From Selenomonadales bacterium (GTDB taxonomy: Bacteria > Bacillota > Clostridia > Christensenellales > QALW01), in assembly GCA_003150515.1 (NCBI GenBank), contig QALW01000053.1, positions 1 to 64,000 of the forward strand: 64,000 nucleotides of DNA, read 5' to 3'. This document shows, in pieces, positions 43,359 through 50,888 of the stretch. How positions within the stretch are numbered: the stretch's first letter is position 1; every line of letters starts with the position of its first letter. Under the pieces are notes generated by a model. It searched no databases. It was not told where the DNA came from and saw nothing but the letters and a program-made list of their open reading frames with translations. Both the position numbers and the translations under genes were made by a program.

Positions 43359-44368
43359 AAGGCATACCTGCACGCAAAGGGCAGTATTTTGCGCACATCC
43401 TCCGCCAGAATATCAAACTGATCCGGATTCAAGGACTGCTGGCCGTCGCACGCCGCGCGTTCAGGATGATTATGCACCTCTATCATAAGACCGTCCGCTC
43501 CTGCGGCGGCAGCGGCCATAGCCATTGGGAGCACCAGGCGCGCATAACCCGTAGCATGGCTTGGATCCACAATAACCGGCAGATGCGTCAGGCCCTTAAG
43601 CACGGGAATACAGGATAAATCCAGCGTATTGCGAGTGGCCGTCTCAAAGGTGCGGATTCCTCTTTCGCAGAGTATAACCCGCTCGTTCCCGCCCGCCATA
43701 ATATATTCGGCGCTCATAAGCCATTCTTCTATAGTGCTGGAAAGCCCTCTTTTCAGCAAAATCGGCTTGCCCGTTTTCCCCAGAGCTTTGAGCAGTTCGA
43801 AATTCTGCATATTGCGCGCGCCCACCTGGATTATATCCACGTCCTCAAAAAGAGGCAGATGGGATAAATCCATTATCTCGGTTATAATGGGCAGGCCGCT
43901 TTCCCTGCGCGCCAGCTTAAGCAATTCTATTCCCCGTTCGCGCATGCCCTGAAAAGCGTAAGGCGAAGTGCGCGGCTTGAAAGCTCCTCCTCTTAATACT
44001 GCCGCGCCGCTCTTTTTCACCCTTTGGGCAACCTCGCATATCTGTTCCTCCGATTCCACAGAGCAGGGGCCGGCAATAAGCGCAAAATTGCCTCCGCCCA
44101 TTTTAGCCTCTCCTACTTCCACCACCGTATCCATAGGATGAAATTTGCGGTTGGCGTTTTTATACGGCTCCTGAATGCGCTTAACATCATCCACTATATC
44201 CAGGGCCATCAGCGAATCTATATCCACCGCAGTGGTATCTCCCACCAGCCCCATTATAGTCTCCGATTCGCCCTCGCTCATATGAATTTTTAGATTCAAA
44301 TCGCTGAGCCGTTGCGCCAGATGATCCACCTGCCCCTTATCCGCGTTTCTTTTAAGCAGTATAATCAT
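43355..44368 (-). CDS. aroF: 3-deoxy-7-phosphoheptulonate (DAHP) synthase, type I-beta with regulatory FL domain
   Basis: Condenses PEP and erythrose 4-phosphate, the first step of aromatic synthesis. An N-terminal ferredoxin-like (FL) domain of about 75 residues precedes the TIM barrel, as in the tyrosine-inhibited Thermotoga enzyme. Barrel motifs are AGPCSVESEEQ, LRGGAFKPRTSPYAFQG, KRGLSSTIEEW and VDPSHATGY. The start is the ATG at 44368 (338 residues), which has GGAGG six bases upstream. It is coupled to tyrA by a 4-bp overlap. A leader-peptide attenuator controls it from upstream. Confidence 0.96.
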   Translation of the reverse strand: MIILLKRNADKGQVDHLAQRLSDLNLKIHMSEGESETIMGLVGDTTAVDIDSLMALDIVDDVKRIQEPYKNANRKFHPMDTVVEVGEAKMGGGNFALIAGPCSVESEEQICEVAQRVKKSGAAVLRGGAFKPRTSPYAFQGMRERGIELLKLARRESGLPIITEIMDLSHLPLFEDVDIIQVGARNMQNFELLKALGKTGKPILLKRGLSSTIEEWLMSAEYIMAGGNERVILCERGIRTFETATRNTLDLSCIPVLKGLTHLPVIVDPSHATGYARLVLPMAMAAAAAGADGLMIEVHNHPERAACDGQQSLNPDQFDILAEDVRKILPFACRYAL

Positions 44369-44383
44369 AAAAACCTCCAAATA

Positions 44384-44409
44384 AAAAAGCCGCAGTTGAC
44401 GCTGCGGCT
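44384..44409 (-). terminator. Attenuator terminator of aroF-tyrA
   Basis: AGCCGCAG (44409-44402) pairs perfectly with CTGCGGCT (44395-44388) around a 6-nt loop, followed by a T-run to 44383 or so, just before the aroF GGAGG. The 5' arm is also part of an antiterminator pairing. Confidence 0.93.
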
Positions 44410-44462
44410 AAAGTTTATTAATTAAATCACATTACAGCGAAATACTTAATAAAGCCTGCCGC
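44404..44462 (-). promoter_or_regulatory. Antiterminator helix of the aroF attenuator
   Basis: GCGGC (44462-44458) pairs with GCCGC (44408-44404), and TTTATTAA (44453-44446) pairs with TTAATAAA (44421-44414), with a 4/5-nt internal loop between. The upstream strand is the end of the leader-peptide reading frame including its stop codon; the downstream strand contains the terminator's 5' arm. The two structures exclude each other. Confidence 0.82.
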
Positions 44463-44514
44463 TTAATTTTCCGGCAAACCAATAATAATATTTCTCTGCG
44501 CTAAAAAGCCTCAT
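44446..44514 (-). CDS. Aromatic-rich leader peptide of aroF
   Basis: A 22-codon frame starts at ATG 44514 with GGGAGG six bases upstream and ends at TAA 44446. Codons 9-13 read Tyr-Tyr-Tyr-Trp-Phe (44490-44476); Phe is also at position 4 and Tyr just before the stop. It begins about 20 nt after the predicted transcript start and is followed by alternative hairpins. Ribosome stalling on the aromatic codons would leave the antiterminator arm free; reaching the stop would cover it. It is too short for ordinary gene finders. The regulatory reading is inference from the trp/phe attenuator model, but every element is present. Confidence 0.9.
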   Translation of the reverse strand: MRLFSAEKYYYWFAGKLSGRLY

Positions 44515-44541
44515 AAATTTCCTCCCGAATGTTCTGAAAAT

Positions 44542-44570
44542 ATATTACTACTCATTACAGGCTTTGTCAA
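44542..44570 (-). promoter_or_regulatory. Promoter of the aroF leader and operon
   Basis: TTGACA (44570-44565), 17-bp spacer, TAATAT (44547-44542); predicted start of transcription near 44535. Confidence 0.85.
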
Positions 44571-44672
44571 ACTGATTTTTTCTTCAGACAACCCAGCAAA
44601 CAGCCGGAATGCCGTTCCAACAGGCGCCGCAAGCTTTATGCGTCAGCCTTATTTTATGCCAATTCCGGCAAT

Positions 44673-45575
44673 TCAATCCTGCCTCAGGCTTAAATCAGAG
44701 CGTATGCCGTCTATGGAATATACGGCCTGGCGTTCGTCGTAATAATAATTATCGCTGTGCCGGCGGTACACTCCGTATTTTTCCCCCAAAATGTTATTCT
44801 GGTCGTCCAGGAATAAAATTACCCGCTCTCCCGCGGCAAGCTCAGCCGCTCCGTCATATTCAATCTTGATAATATGAGGCCTTCCGTTCTCCTTTATTTC
44901 ACGGCGGCCGCCCAGCTCGTAGGTGGTAAGCACGCCGTCTTCATCAATATAGGGCTCGCCCAGGAGAACTTCCTGCACCTTTATATCCACTTCCGAATAG
45001 ATTATGTAATCCAAGCCGTCCGAGGTGGGACGATATTGAATAATATTATCCCTCTTTTCTCCTACCTCGCCCACGATGACAAAATGCGCCTTTTCTATTA
45101 ACTGTTGGTAAGTATATTCCTCCACTACAAGACCGCCCTTGATAGTATCCCCTCCCCAGGGCATAAGGGCTTCTATATACGGAAAGAAATATGCCGCCGC
45201 GCAGAAAACAAGAGCAAATATAAACGTGAGCACCATGGTGGAAGGGGAAACTTTGGGAGGAGCCTTTTTTATTTCAACCGGCCCTTCCTCCCCGTCTTGA
45301 AGCTCGATTTCCTGAATTTCATCCGCCGGCGCGCTTTCTTCTTCCGCGCTTTTGGTCTCTCGCCCAGATTTTTCCGGGCCGTCCGCGCCTTCAGAAACGC
45401 CCTTGGCTTCTTCCAGGCCATCCGTTTCCGCGGTATTTTCAGAAACACGCTCTTTTTTCAGTCCCATTATCCCTTCCGCGCCCAAAGAAGCGGGCTCCTT
45501 AAAAGCTGAAACATTATTTTCAGCCGCCTGCACGCTCGTATCTCCGTTTTGTTCGGGCAAATTATTTTCCTTCAC
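44673..45575 (-). CDS. Single-pass membrane protein of unknown function
   Basis: I do not recognise a family. The 300-residue protein starts at GTG (45575) behind CGGAG, 16 bp after ftsH, so it is probably in the ftsH transcript. An acidic, low-complexity cytoplasmic region (1-110, many Glu and Ala) precedes one membrane helix (MVLTFIFALVFCAAAYFFP). A folded beta-rich external domain of about 165 residues follows, with segments such as AHFVIVGEVGEKRDN and GERVILFLDD. There is no signal-peptide cleavage site. The position next to ftsH suggests an envelope-associated role, but nothing more can be said. Confidence 0.7.
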   Translation of the reverse strand: MKENNLPEQNGDTSVQAAENNVSAFKEPASLGAEGIMGLKKERVSENTAETDGLEEAKGVSEGADGPEKSGRETKSAEEESAPADEIQEIELQDGEEGPVEIKKAPPKVSPSTMVLTFIFALVFCAAAYFFPYIEALMPWGGDTIKGGLVVEEYTYQQLIEKAHFVIVGEVGEKRDNIIQYRPTSDGLDYIIYSEVDIKVQEVLLGEPYIDEDGVLTTYELGGRREIKENGRPHIIKIEYDGAAELAAGERVILFLDDQNNILGEKYGVYRRHSDNYYYDERQAVYSIDGIRSDLSLRQD

Positions 45576-45591
45576 CTGAAATCACTCCGAT

Positions 45592-47580
45592 TCAGTTATT
45601 GCTCTCTTCCTGGTTTTTAGGCTCCTGCTCCAAAAGAGGCTCCTCCGCCTGCGCGGACGCCTCGGCAACAGACGGCCTCTCCGCAGCGCTTTGATCAACC
45701 GCCGCGGGCTCGTTCTCTCCATTAGCAGAAGGCTGTTCAAAAAGCGCGTTGAATTCTTCGCCCGAAATCTTCTCACGATTCAAAAGGGCGTTGGCTATTT
45801 TATGCAGCATATCCAAATTGCCGCCTATTACCCTGCGGCAGCGCTCATAGGCGTTCTTGATAATTTCATGCACGGCGTCGTCTACTTTAGCCTCCCAGGC
45901 GTCCGAAACGGATTTCTGAGCTGAAAAATCCCGGCCGAGGAAAATCTCGTTGCCGCCGCCCAGATAGACAGGGCCTATTTCATCGTACATGCCGTATTCA
46001 GTTACCATTATATGGGCCATTTTCGTAGCCTGTTTTATATCTCCGGCAGCGCCTGAAGAAATATCGTCAAATATATATTCTTCAGCTACCCGGCCTCCCA
46101 TAGTCATGCAAAGGTCGTCCTGCATTTTATGCCTGGAAGCCGTAAATTCATCCTCCTCGGGCATGGTCATGGTGTATCCGCCCACGCCGCCGCGCCCTAT
46201 AATGGACACTTCGCTTACAGGATCGCAATTGGGCAGAAGCTTGGCTACAAGCGCGTGCCCCGCTTCATGATAGGCCGTCATACGCCTCTTTTCGGGAGTT
46301 ATCTTGCGGGATTTCTTTTCGGGCCCCATCATAACTTTGGTTATGGCGTCCTTGATTTCCTGCATGCCTATTTCCGTCTTGCTTCTGCGCACGGTCAGCA
46401 GCGCCGCCTCGTTAAGCAGATTTTCAATATCCGCTCCCGTAAAGCCAATTGTAAGACGCGCAATTTCAGCGGGCAGAACATCAGGAGCCAGCCGCTTATT
46501 GCGGGCGTGCACCTTAAATATTTCCTCTCTTCCCAAAACGTCGGGCATAAGCACATGAATCTGCCTGTCAAAACGTCCGGAACGCAGAAGCGCAGGATCT
46601 AATATATCCGCCCTGTTGGTGGCAGCCATAACTATTATTCCCTCGTTGGCGTTAAAGCCGTCCATTTCAACCAGAAGCTGATTAAGAGTCTGCTCCCGCT
46701 CGTCATGACCGCCGCCCAGGCCTGCGCCGCGCTGCCGGCCCACGGCGTCTATCTCGTCTATGAATATTATACAAGGAGCGTTTCGTTTGGCCTGCCCGAA
46801 TAAATCGCGCACGCGCGAAGCGCCTATACCTACATATAATTCCACGAAATCCGAACCGGTAATGGAGAAGAAGGGCACTCCCGCTTCGCCCGCTACCGCC
46901 TTTGCCAGAAGGGTCTTGCCCGTTCCGGGCGAGCCCACAAGCAAAATGCCTTTGGGTATGCGCGCGCCCATATCTATATATTTGCGCGGATCTTTAAGAT
47001 AACCCACTATTTCTGAAAGCTCTTCCTTTTCTTCATCCGCTCCCGCAACGTCGGCAAAGGTTACTTTATCCTTTCCGTCAGAATACATGCGGGCATTGGC
47101 TCGGCTGAACTGCGCCGCCTTGCTGTTGGCGCCCTGAGTCTGCTGATAGATAAAATACATTATAACGCCGAATATAACCAGCATTATAAGATAAGGCAGC
47201 AGCAATTCAAAAATAGAAGTCTGCGCGACGGGCACAAAGCCGTATTTTACTCCGTTTGCCCTGGCGATATCCTGAAATTCCTTAATCGCCTCGTCAGTAT
47301 TGATATAATCCGCTCTGAAATCATATCTGTTGGAAATTTTGTCCGTCTTATCAGCGTCCATATCGGCATTGTCCGATTTCTCAACCGCCAGAATGGAGCC
47401 GTCGTTTCTGTTATAATAAGCGCTGTATATTTCTCCGTTTTCAATTTTAGTCCAGAGCTCTTCTATGCTGATCTTCTTCTGCTGGCTGTTTGCGCTGTTC
47501 ATGGAAGAAGCTAGCAAAGATATAACGGCAATTATTACAACCGCGTATATCACAAACGCGAATATGGATTTTTTCTTCAA
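45592..47580 (-). CDS. ftsH: ATP-dependent zinc metalloprotease FtsH
   Basis: Membrane-anchored AAA+ protease that degrades misfolded and regulatory proteins. Two membrane helices (about 5-27 and 130-152) flank a small external domain. Walker A GSPGTGKTLLAKA, Walker B CIIFIDEIDAVG, the second region of homology ATNRADILDPALLRSGRFDRQI and zinc motif HEAGHALVAK follow. I start it at TTG 47580 (662 residues), since AAGGAGG lies at correct distance and the upstream extension is unlike FtsH. An acidic, Ala/Glu/Pro-rich tail ends it. A palindrome covers the -10 box of its promoter. Confidence 0.97.
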   Translation of the reverse strand: MKKKSIFAFVIYAVVIIAVISLLASSMNSANSQQKKISIEELWTKIENGEIYSAYYNRNDGSILAVEKSDNADMDADKTDKISNRYDFRADYINTDEAIKEFQDIARANGVKYGFVPVAQTSIFELLLPYLIMLVIFGVIMYFIYQQTQGANSKAAQFSRANARMYSDGKDKVTFADVAGADEEKEELSEIVGYLKDPRKYIDMGARIPKGILLVGSPGTGKTLLAKAVAGEAGVPFFSITGSDFVELYVGIGASRVRDLFGQAKRNAPCIIFIDEIDAVGRQRGAGLGGGHDEREQTLNQLLVEMDGFNANEGIIVMAATNRADILDPALLRSGRFDRQIHVLMPDVLGREEIFKVHARNKRLAPDVLPAEIARLTIGFTGADIENLLNEAALLTVRRSKTEIGMQEIKDAITKVMMGPEKKSRKITPEKRRMTAYHEAGHALVAKLLPNCDPVSEVSIIGRGGVGGYTMTMPEEDEFTASRHKMQDDLCMTMGGRVAEEYIFDDISSGAAGDIKQATKMAHIMVTEYGMYDEIGPVYLGGGNEIFLGRDFSAQKSVSDAWEAKVDDAVHEIIKNAYERCRRVIGGNLDMLHKIANALLNREKISGEEFNALFEQPSANGENEPAAVDQSAAERPSVAEASAQAEEPLLEQEPKNQEESNN

Positions 47581-47609
47581 ACCGGAAATCCTCCTTAACC
47601 TAAGAAATC

Positions 47610-47626
47610 TGTGATAGTATATCACA
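47610..47626. promoter_or_regulatory. Palindromic operator on the ftsH promoter
   Basis: TGTGATA-3 bp-TATCACA, perfect 7-bp arms, overlapping the -10 hexamer, so a bound dimeric regulator would block transcription. It does not match the CIRCE (HrcA) or CtsR consensus. Confidence 0.65.
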
Positions 47627-47644
47627 ATTGCCCAAAGCTATCAA
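47616..47644 (-). promoter_or_regulatory. Promoter of ftsH
   Basis: TTGATA (47644-47639), 17-bp spacer, TATACT (47621-47616). Confidence 0.78.
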
Positions 47645-47740
47645 TGGAAATCGTAGCTTGTTTACAAATTATCAATTATTAACTTTAATAAAAGCCCTAA
47701 AATAATTAAAAGCTACTTTTCAAATAATATTCACAAAACC

Positions 47741-47769
47741 TTCACGACAAATACAATTATATATATTAT
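47741..47769 (+). promoter_or_regulatory. Possible promoter of a small RNA
   Basis: TTCACG (47741-47746), 17-bp AT-rich spacer, TATTAT (47764-47769); moderate match, start expected near 47777. Confidence 0.45.
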
Positions 47770-47776
47770 ATTTATA

Positions 47777-47890
47777 AATGTCGGCAGACAGTTTCTTTTT
47801 CATAATACTCCTTAAATGGACAGCGGACGGGCAACCGGCCCGGCCCTGTCCGAAAAGAACGGCGTTCCCCCTACGCCGTTCTTTTCATTT
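47777..47890 (+). ncRNA. Candidate small structured RNA (about 110 nt)
   Basis: Between a plausible promoter and a strong terminator there is no convincing reading frame, but there is a hairpin: GGACAG (47818-47823) pairs with CTGTCC (47846-47851), with an inner CGGGC/GCCCG stem. It is immediately followed by the terminator stem. I do not recognise the fold as 6S, SRP, tmRNA or a known riboswitch, and the next gene starts 215 bp downstream with its own promoter. A very short coding RNA cannot be excluded. Confidence 0.5.
47853..47885 (+). terminator. Strong terminator of the candidate small RNA
   Basis: AAAAGAACGGCGT (47853-47865) pairs with ACGCCGTTCTTTT (47873-47885), followed by CATTTT. 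It belongs to no annotated gene on the plus strand. On the minus strand it would lie upstream of ftsH. Confidence 0.85.
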
Positions 47891-47907
47891 TAAATTGATC
47901 ATTCCGT

Positions 47908-47937
47908 CAAAACGCAATGCGTTTTTTATGAACGCGC
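47908..47937. repeat. Copy of the AATGCGTTTTT dispersed motif
   Basis: AAAACGCAATGCGTTTT is nearly a perfect palindrome and resembles the motif in the tarI leader and around the 56906 gene. Confidence 0.4.
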
Positions 47938-48048
47938 CTTCCGCTTCCCGCTGCAGCCTGATTATATGATTTAATATTACAACTGTATTACATATGTTTG
48001 AATTTTTCCCCTTATAGCTTGTTTAGCCCGTTTTTCTGTCAAAAAATA

Positions 48049-48077
48049 TTGTCAGAAAAATTTTTAAAGGTTATAAT
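48049..48077 (+). promoter_or_regulatory. Promoter of the PHP-VanW gene pair
   Basis: TTGTCA (48049-48054), 17-bp spacer, TATAAT (48072-48077). Confidence 0.82.
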
Positions 48078-48105
48078 AAAAGCATAAGCTATAAGGAGAA
48101 GCGCT

Positions 48106-48933
48106 TTGAATATAGATTTGCATATACATTCAGATAAATCGGACGGCTTTTACAATGCGAATCAGATTTTTGAACTAGCCGGGGAAAACGGCCTTAAATA
48201 TCTGGCCATTACCGACCATGATATTTTAAATCCCCCCTTTCTGAAAGCATCCGCCCTTAAATTCGGTCTTACGCTTTTTGACGGAATAGAAATTTCTTCA
48301 TATATTCCCGCAGCCGAGGTGCATATCCTGGGCTACGGCCTAAAGCGCACTCCCGAACTCATTAATAAGCTTGAAGAGCTTAAACAGACGCGCTTAAAGC
48401 GGTTTTCAGCCATAATTCAAAAGCTGAACCAATTGGGCCTGGATATAGACGCGGCTGAAACTCTTTCCTCCATAAAAGGTACGGCCGGACGCTCTATGGC
48501 CGCCAGGGCGCTTGTTTTAAAGGGTTACTGCAAAAATATAAGCGAAGCCTTTGAAAAATATCTTTCCCGAGGCAAGCCGGCTTATATTGAAAATCAATCC
48601 CTGTCCTCCTGCGAAGCGATCATCCTGATTAAGCAGAGCGGAGGAATCGCTTCTCTGGCCCATCCCTACCGCATAGGGATTTCCGAAATGGAGCTGTCCG
48701 CGCTTATAAGGCGCTTTAAGGATTACGGTCTGGACGCCGTCGAGACCATATATCCCACTCATTCCCCGCAGGATATAGCTTTCCTGCGAAGGCAATGCGA
48801 CCAAAACAAACTGCTTCCCTCCATAGGCAGCGATTTTCACGGCGGCAAATACCGCGGCGCCCAATTAGGCGAATGGGGCGGCGGACTGACTAAAAAGGAA
48901 TTAGATAAACTTCTGAAGCTTATTTCTATATAA
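48106..48933 (+). CDS. PHP-domain phosphoesterase (YciV/RNase AM-like)
   Basis: Metal-dependent phosphoesterase of the PHP family, 275 residues. The four PHP motifs are visible: DLHIHSDKSDG, ITDHD, SLAHPYR and GSDFHGG. The spacing fits the YciV/RNase AM (5'-3' exonuclease trimming 5S and short RNAs) subgroup better than HisJ. The start is TTG at 48106 with AAGGAGAAG upstream. It is followed 20 bp later by the VanW gene. Histidinol phosphatase activity cannot be wholly excluded, since the his cluster lacks one. Confidence 0.88.
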   Translation: MNIDLHIHSDKSDGFYNANQIFELAGENGLKYLAITDHDILNPPFLKASALKFGLTLFDGIEISSYIPAAEVHILGYGLKRTPELINKLEELKQTRLKRFSAIIQKLNQLGLDIDAAETLSSIKGTAGRSMAARALVLKGYCKNISEAFEKYLSRGKPAYIENQSLSSCEAIILIKQSGGIASLAHPYRIGISEMELSALIRRFKDYGLDAVETIYPTHSPQDIAFLRRQCDQNKLLPSIGSDFHGGKYRGAQLGEWGGGLTKKELDKLLKLISI

Positions 48934-48953
48934 TTTTCCACAGGAGGATATTA

Positions 48954-50480
48954 ATGGCTGTAAGGAAATTAAAAAAAATAAATATACGATGGGTTGCCAT
49001 AGGCATTACGGCCATATTATGCTTAACGGCCGTAATTATAACTCTGCTATTGGTAAAATCCTATCAAGACCAATCCCTGGCCTATATAAACAACATAAAG
49101 CAGGCTCTGCAAAACGGCTCGGAGGAATTTGAGATTCTCAATTCTTCGGTAATCTACGACGGAGTTTACATTGAAAACACGCCCGTCGGAGGGCTTAGCC
49201 TGGAAGAAGCCGAGCAAAAGGTGAAAGAAAACCTTTCTTCGGGCTCGGGAGAGCCGTATATCAATTTAACCTACAACGATAAAAGCTGGAATCTGAGCGG
49301 AGAAGCCTTAGGCGCGCAAAGCTCGCTGGAAACCGCCCTGAAAGACGCCTGGAGCGTAGGCAGAACGGGCACGTCCTCCCAGCGGCTGGAACAAATTGAA
49401 AAAGTTAAAGCGGAGGGCTACCATATAAGCGTCACCGTGCTGGCAGACACCTCCCTTATAAGCCAAACCCTCAGCCAGATAAAGGCTGAAATTGACAAAG
49501 ACGCCGTAAACGCTTCGGTATCCTTTAACTACAACACGCAGAGCAACAAGCCGGAATTCACCTATACCGAGGAATTAGCCGGATGCCGGCTGAATATAGA
49601 GACCGCCTCAAACGAAATATTAGTGGCGTTCCATCAGTCCTCTCAGGTCAATTACGAGCTTAAGCCCGAAATCATTCAGCCTGAAATCAAATTGGCCGAT
49701 ATTCAGCACGATTACGTCCGCCTGAGCAAATTTTCCACCCGTACCAGCAAAAGCAATTCTACTGTAGAATCGGGCAGACGCACCAATATCCGAATTTCCT
49801 CCGCGGCGTTTAATAATTACGTCTGGATGCCGGGAGATATACTCTCCTTTAATCAAACTACAGGCAAGCGAACGGAGGAAAAGGGCTATGAAACCGGCCT
49901 GTTTATCACCTCCGACCGCGTATATGACGAAATAACGGGCGGAGGAGTATGCCAAACCTCCACCACCCTTTTCAACGCCGCTATTGAAGCGGGCGCTACC
50001 GAAGTGGGCAAAGGCGGCCCGATAGAGATAACCAGGCGCTATCCGCATTCCTGGCCTTCAACCTATGTCGCCGCCGGCCGGGACGCTTCAGTAAACTGGC
50101 CCAGCGCTGATTTGGTCATGCGCAATAACCGCACCACTCCCCTGTTTATCCGCGCGTATTTTGAAAACTATACCGTTACCTTTGAAATATGGGGAGTGCC
50201 GCAGGAAAATGACGCGCAGTACGAAATAGAAGTTGTGCTGGTAAGCGAAACGGAGGCTCCCCCGCAGGAATACGTTATAGACACCGCTCATAAATATGTG
50301 AGCAAGCCGGGAGAATATAAGGTTGTCTCCGAATCGCGCAAGGGTTATTTCTATGAAACCTACCAAATTAAAAAGGTGCCCGGCCAGGAGCCTGTAAGAA
50401 CCTTAATCTATACTTCCACATACAATCCCATACCGGGCAAAACCTATTATATCCCGGCAGAAGAGGGAGCAAGCGAATAA
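48954..50480 (+). CDS. VanW-family exported protein with PG-binding-4 and G5-like domains
   Basis: A 508-residue protein anchored by one N-terminal helix (WVAIGITAILCLTAVIITLLLV). Outside come a putative peptidoglycan-binding domain (PF12229-like, about 60-215) and the VanW domain (about 270-395, with MPGDILSFNQTTGKR and GGGVCQTSTTLFNAA). A terminal G5-like domain (about 420-500) follows. Such proteins (YoaR-like) are common in Firmicutes envelopes; the biochemical function of VanW is not established. AGGAGG precedes the ATG. It is the second gene of a two-gene unit that ends at a hairpin. Confidence 0.9.
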   Translation: MAVRKLKKINIRWVAIGITAILCLTAVIITLLLVKSYQDQSLAYINNIKQALQNGSEEFEILNSSVIYDGVYIENTPVGGLSLEEAEQKVKENLSSGSGEPYINLTYNDKSWNLSGEALGAQSSLETALKDAWSVGRTGTSSQRLEQIEKVKAEGYHISVTVLADTSLISQTLSQIKAEIDKDAVNASVSFNYNTQSNKPEFTYTEELAGCRLNIETASNEILVAFHQSSQVNYELKPEIIQPEIKLADIQHDYVRLSKFSTRTSKSNSTVESGRRTNIRISSAAFNNYVWMPGDILSFNQTTGKRTEEKGYETGLFITSDRVYDEITGGGVCQTSTTLFNAAIEAGATEVGKGGPIEITRRYPHSWPSTYVAAGRDASVNWPSADLVMRNNRTTPLFIRAYFENYTVTFEIWGVPQENDAQYEIEVVLVSETEAPPQEYVIDTAHKYVSKPGEYKVVSESRKGYFYETYQIKKVPGQEPVRTLIYTSTYNPIPGKTYYIPAEEGASE

Positions 50481-50488
50481 TTTTTTAT

Positions 50489-50514
50489 GGCCCGGCCGTT
50501 GTTAACGCCGGGCC
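50489..50514 (+). terminator. Terminator hairpin after the VanW gene
   Basis: GGCCCGGC (50489-50496) pairs with GCCGGGCC (50507-50514) with a further GTT/AAC; only a weak T-rich tail. Confidence 0.55.
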
Positions 50515-50539
50515 TCATATTTCAGAAGCGCCCCTTTCA

Positions 50540-50568
50540 TTGACAAAAAGCGCTTTCTGAATTATACT
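50540..50568 (+). promoter_or_regulatory. Promoter upstream of tarI with a 315-nt leader
   Basis: TTGACA (50540-50545), 17-bp spacer, TATACT (50563-50568). The start codon of tarI is 320 bp further on. Confidence 0.75.
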
Positions 50569-50600
50569 TCCCCTGATATAATCAATATCTAAATCTATTA

Positions 50601-50864
50601 GACAATACAAACAGAATAAAATGCGTTTTTGCAGGGAAAGACGCGTCCGCTTTGCCGCGCAGTCTTAAAAAACCGGTATATTTACGCCCGCGCGCCTATC
50701 GCGGCCTCTTAACGGGCGTTTCCGCAAAAATCCACGGCCGCAAAAAGGAAATCTTTTATTTTTCATAAGCGGAAGGACGCAGAAACACCGGAACATTGCC
50801 TGGCCAGCAAGCGGCAAAACGGAAAATCCCCCTCTGCGGCGCATTGTATTCAAATTGCATTGTC
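50601..50864. repeat. 264-bp element with 25-bp terminal inverted repeats in the tarI leader
   Basis: The left end (50601-50625, GACAATAC...AATGCG) and the inverted right end (50864-50840, GACAATGC...AATGCG) agree at 20 of 25 positions. The interior has a GCCCG/CGGGC hairpin near 50684-50715 and no gene. The left end plus following bases recur at 56639-56680, so this may be a MITE-like or regulatory repeat. Confidence 0.6.
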
Positions 50865-50888
50865 TATCCAAAAGGATGGTAAAACATA

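Noticed and set aside
44381..44570. T-box upstream of aroF
   Set aside because: No T-box sequence or specifier stem is present; the translated aromatic leader and terminator pairings explain the region.
47778..47969. Possible 63-codon gene between ftsH and the PHP gene
   Set aside because: It runs straight through the terminator stem, has no Shine-Dalgarno site and no recognisable features; a small RNA fits better.
48106..48933. HisJ histidinol phosphatase to complete the his pathway
   Set aside because: The PHP motifs ITDHD and GSDFHGG and the internal spacing fit the YciV/RNase AM group better; it is also far from the his genes.
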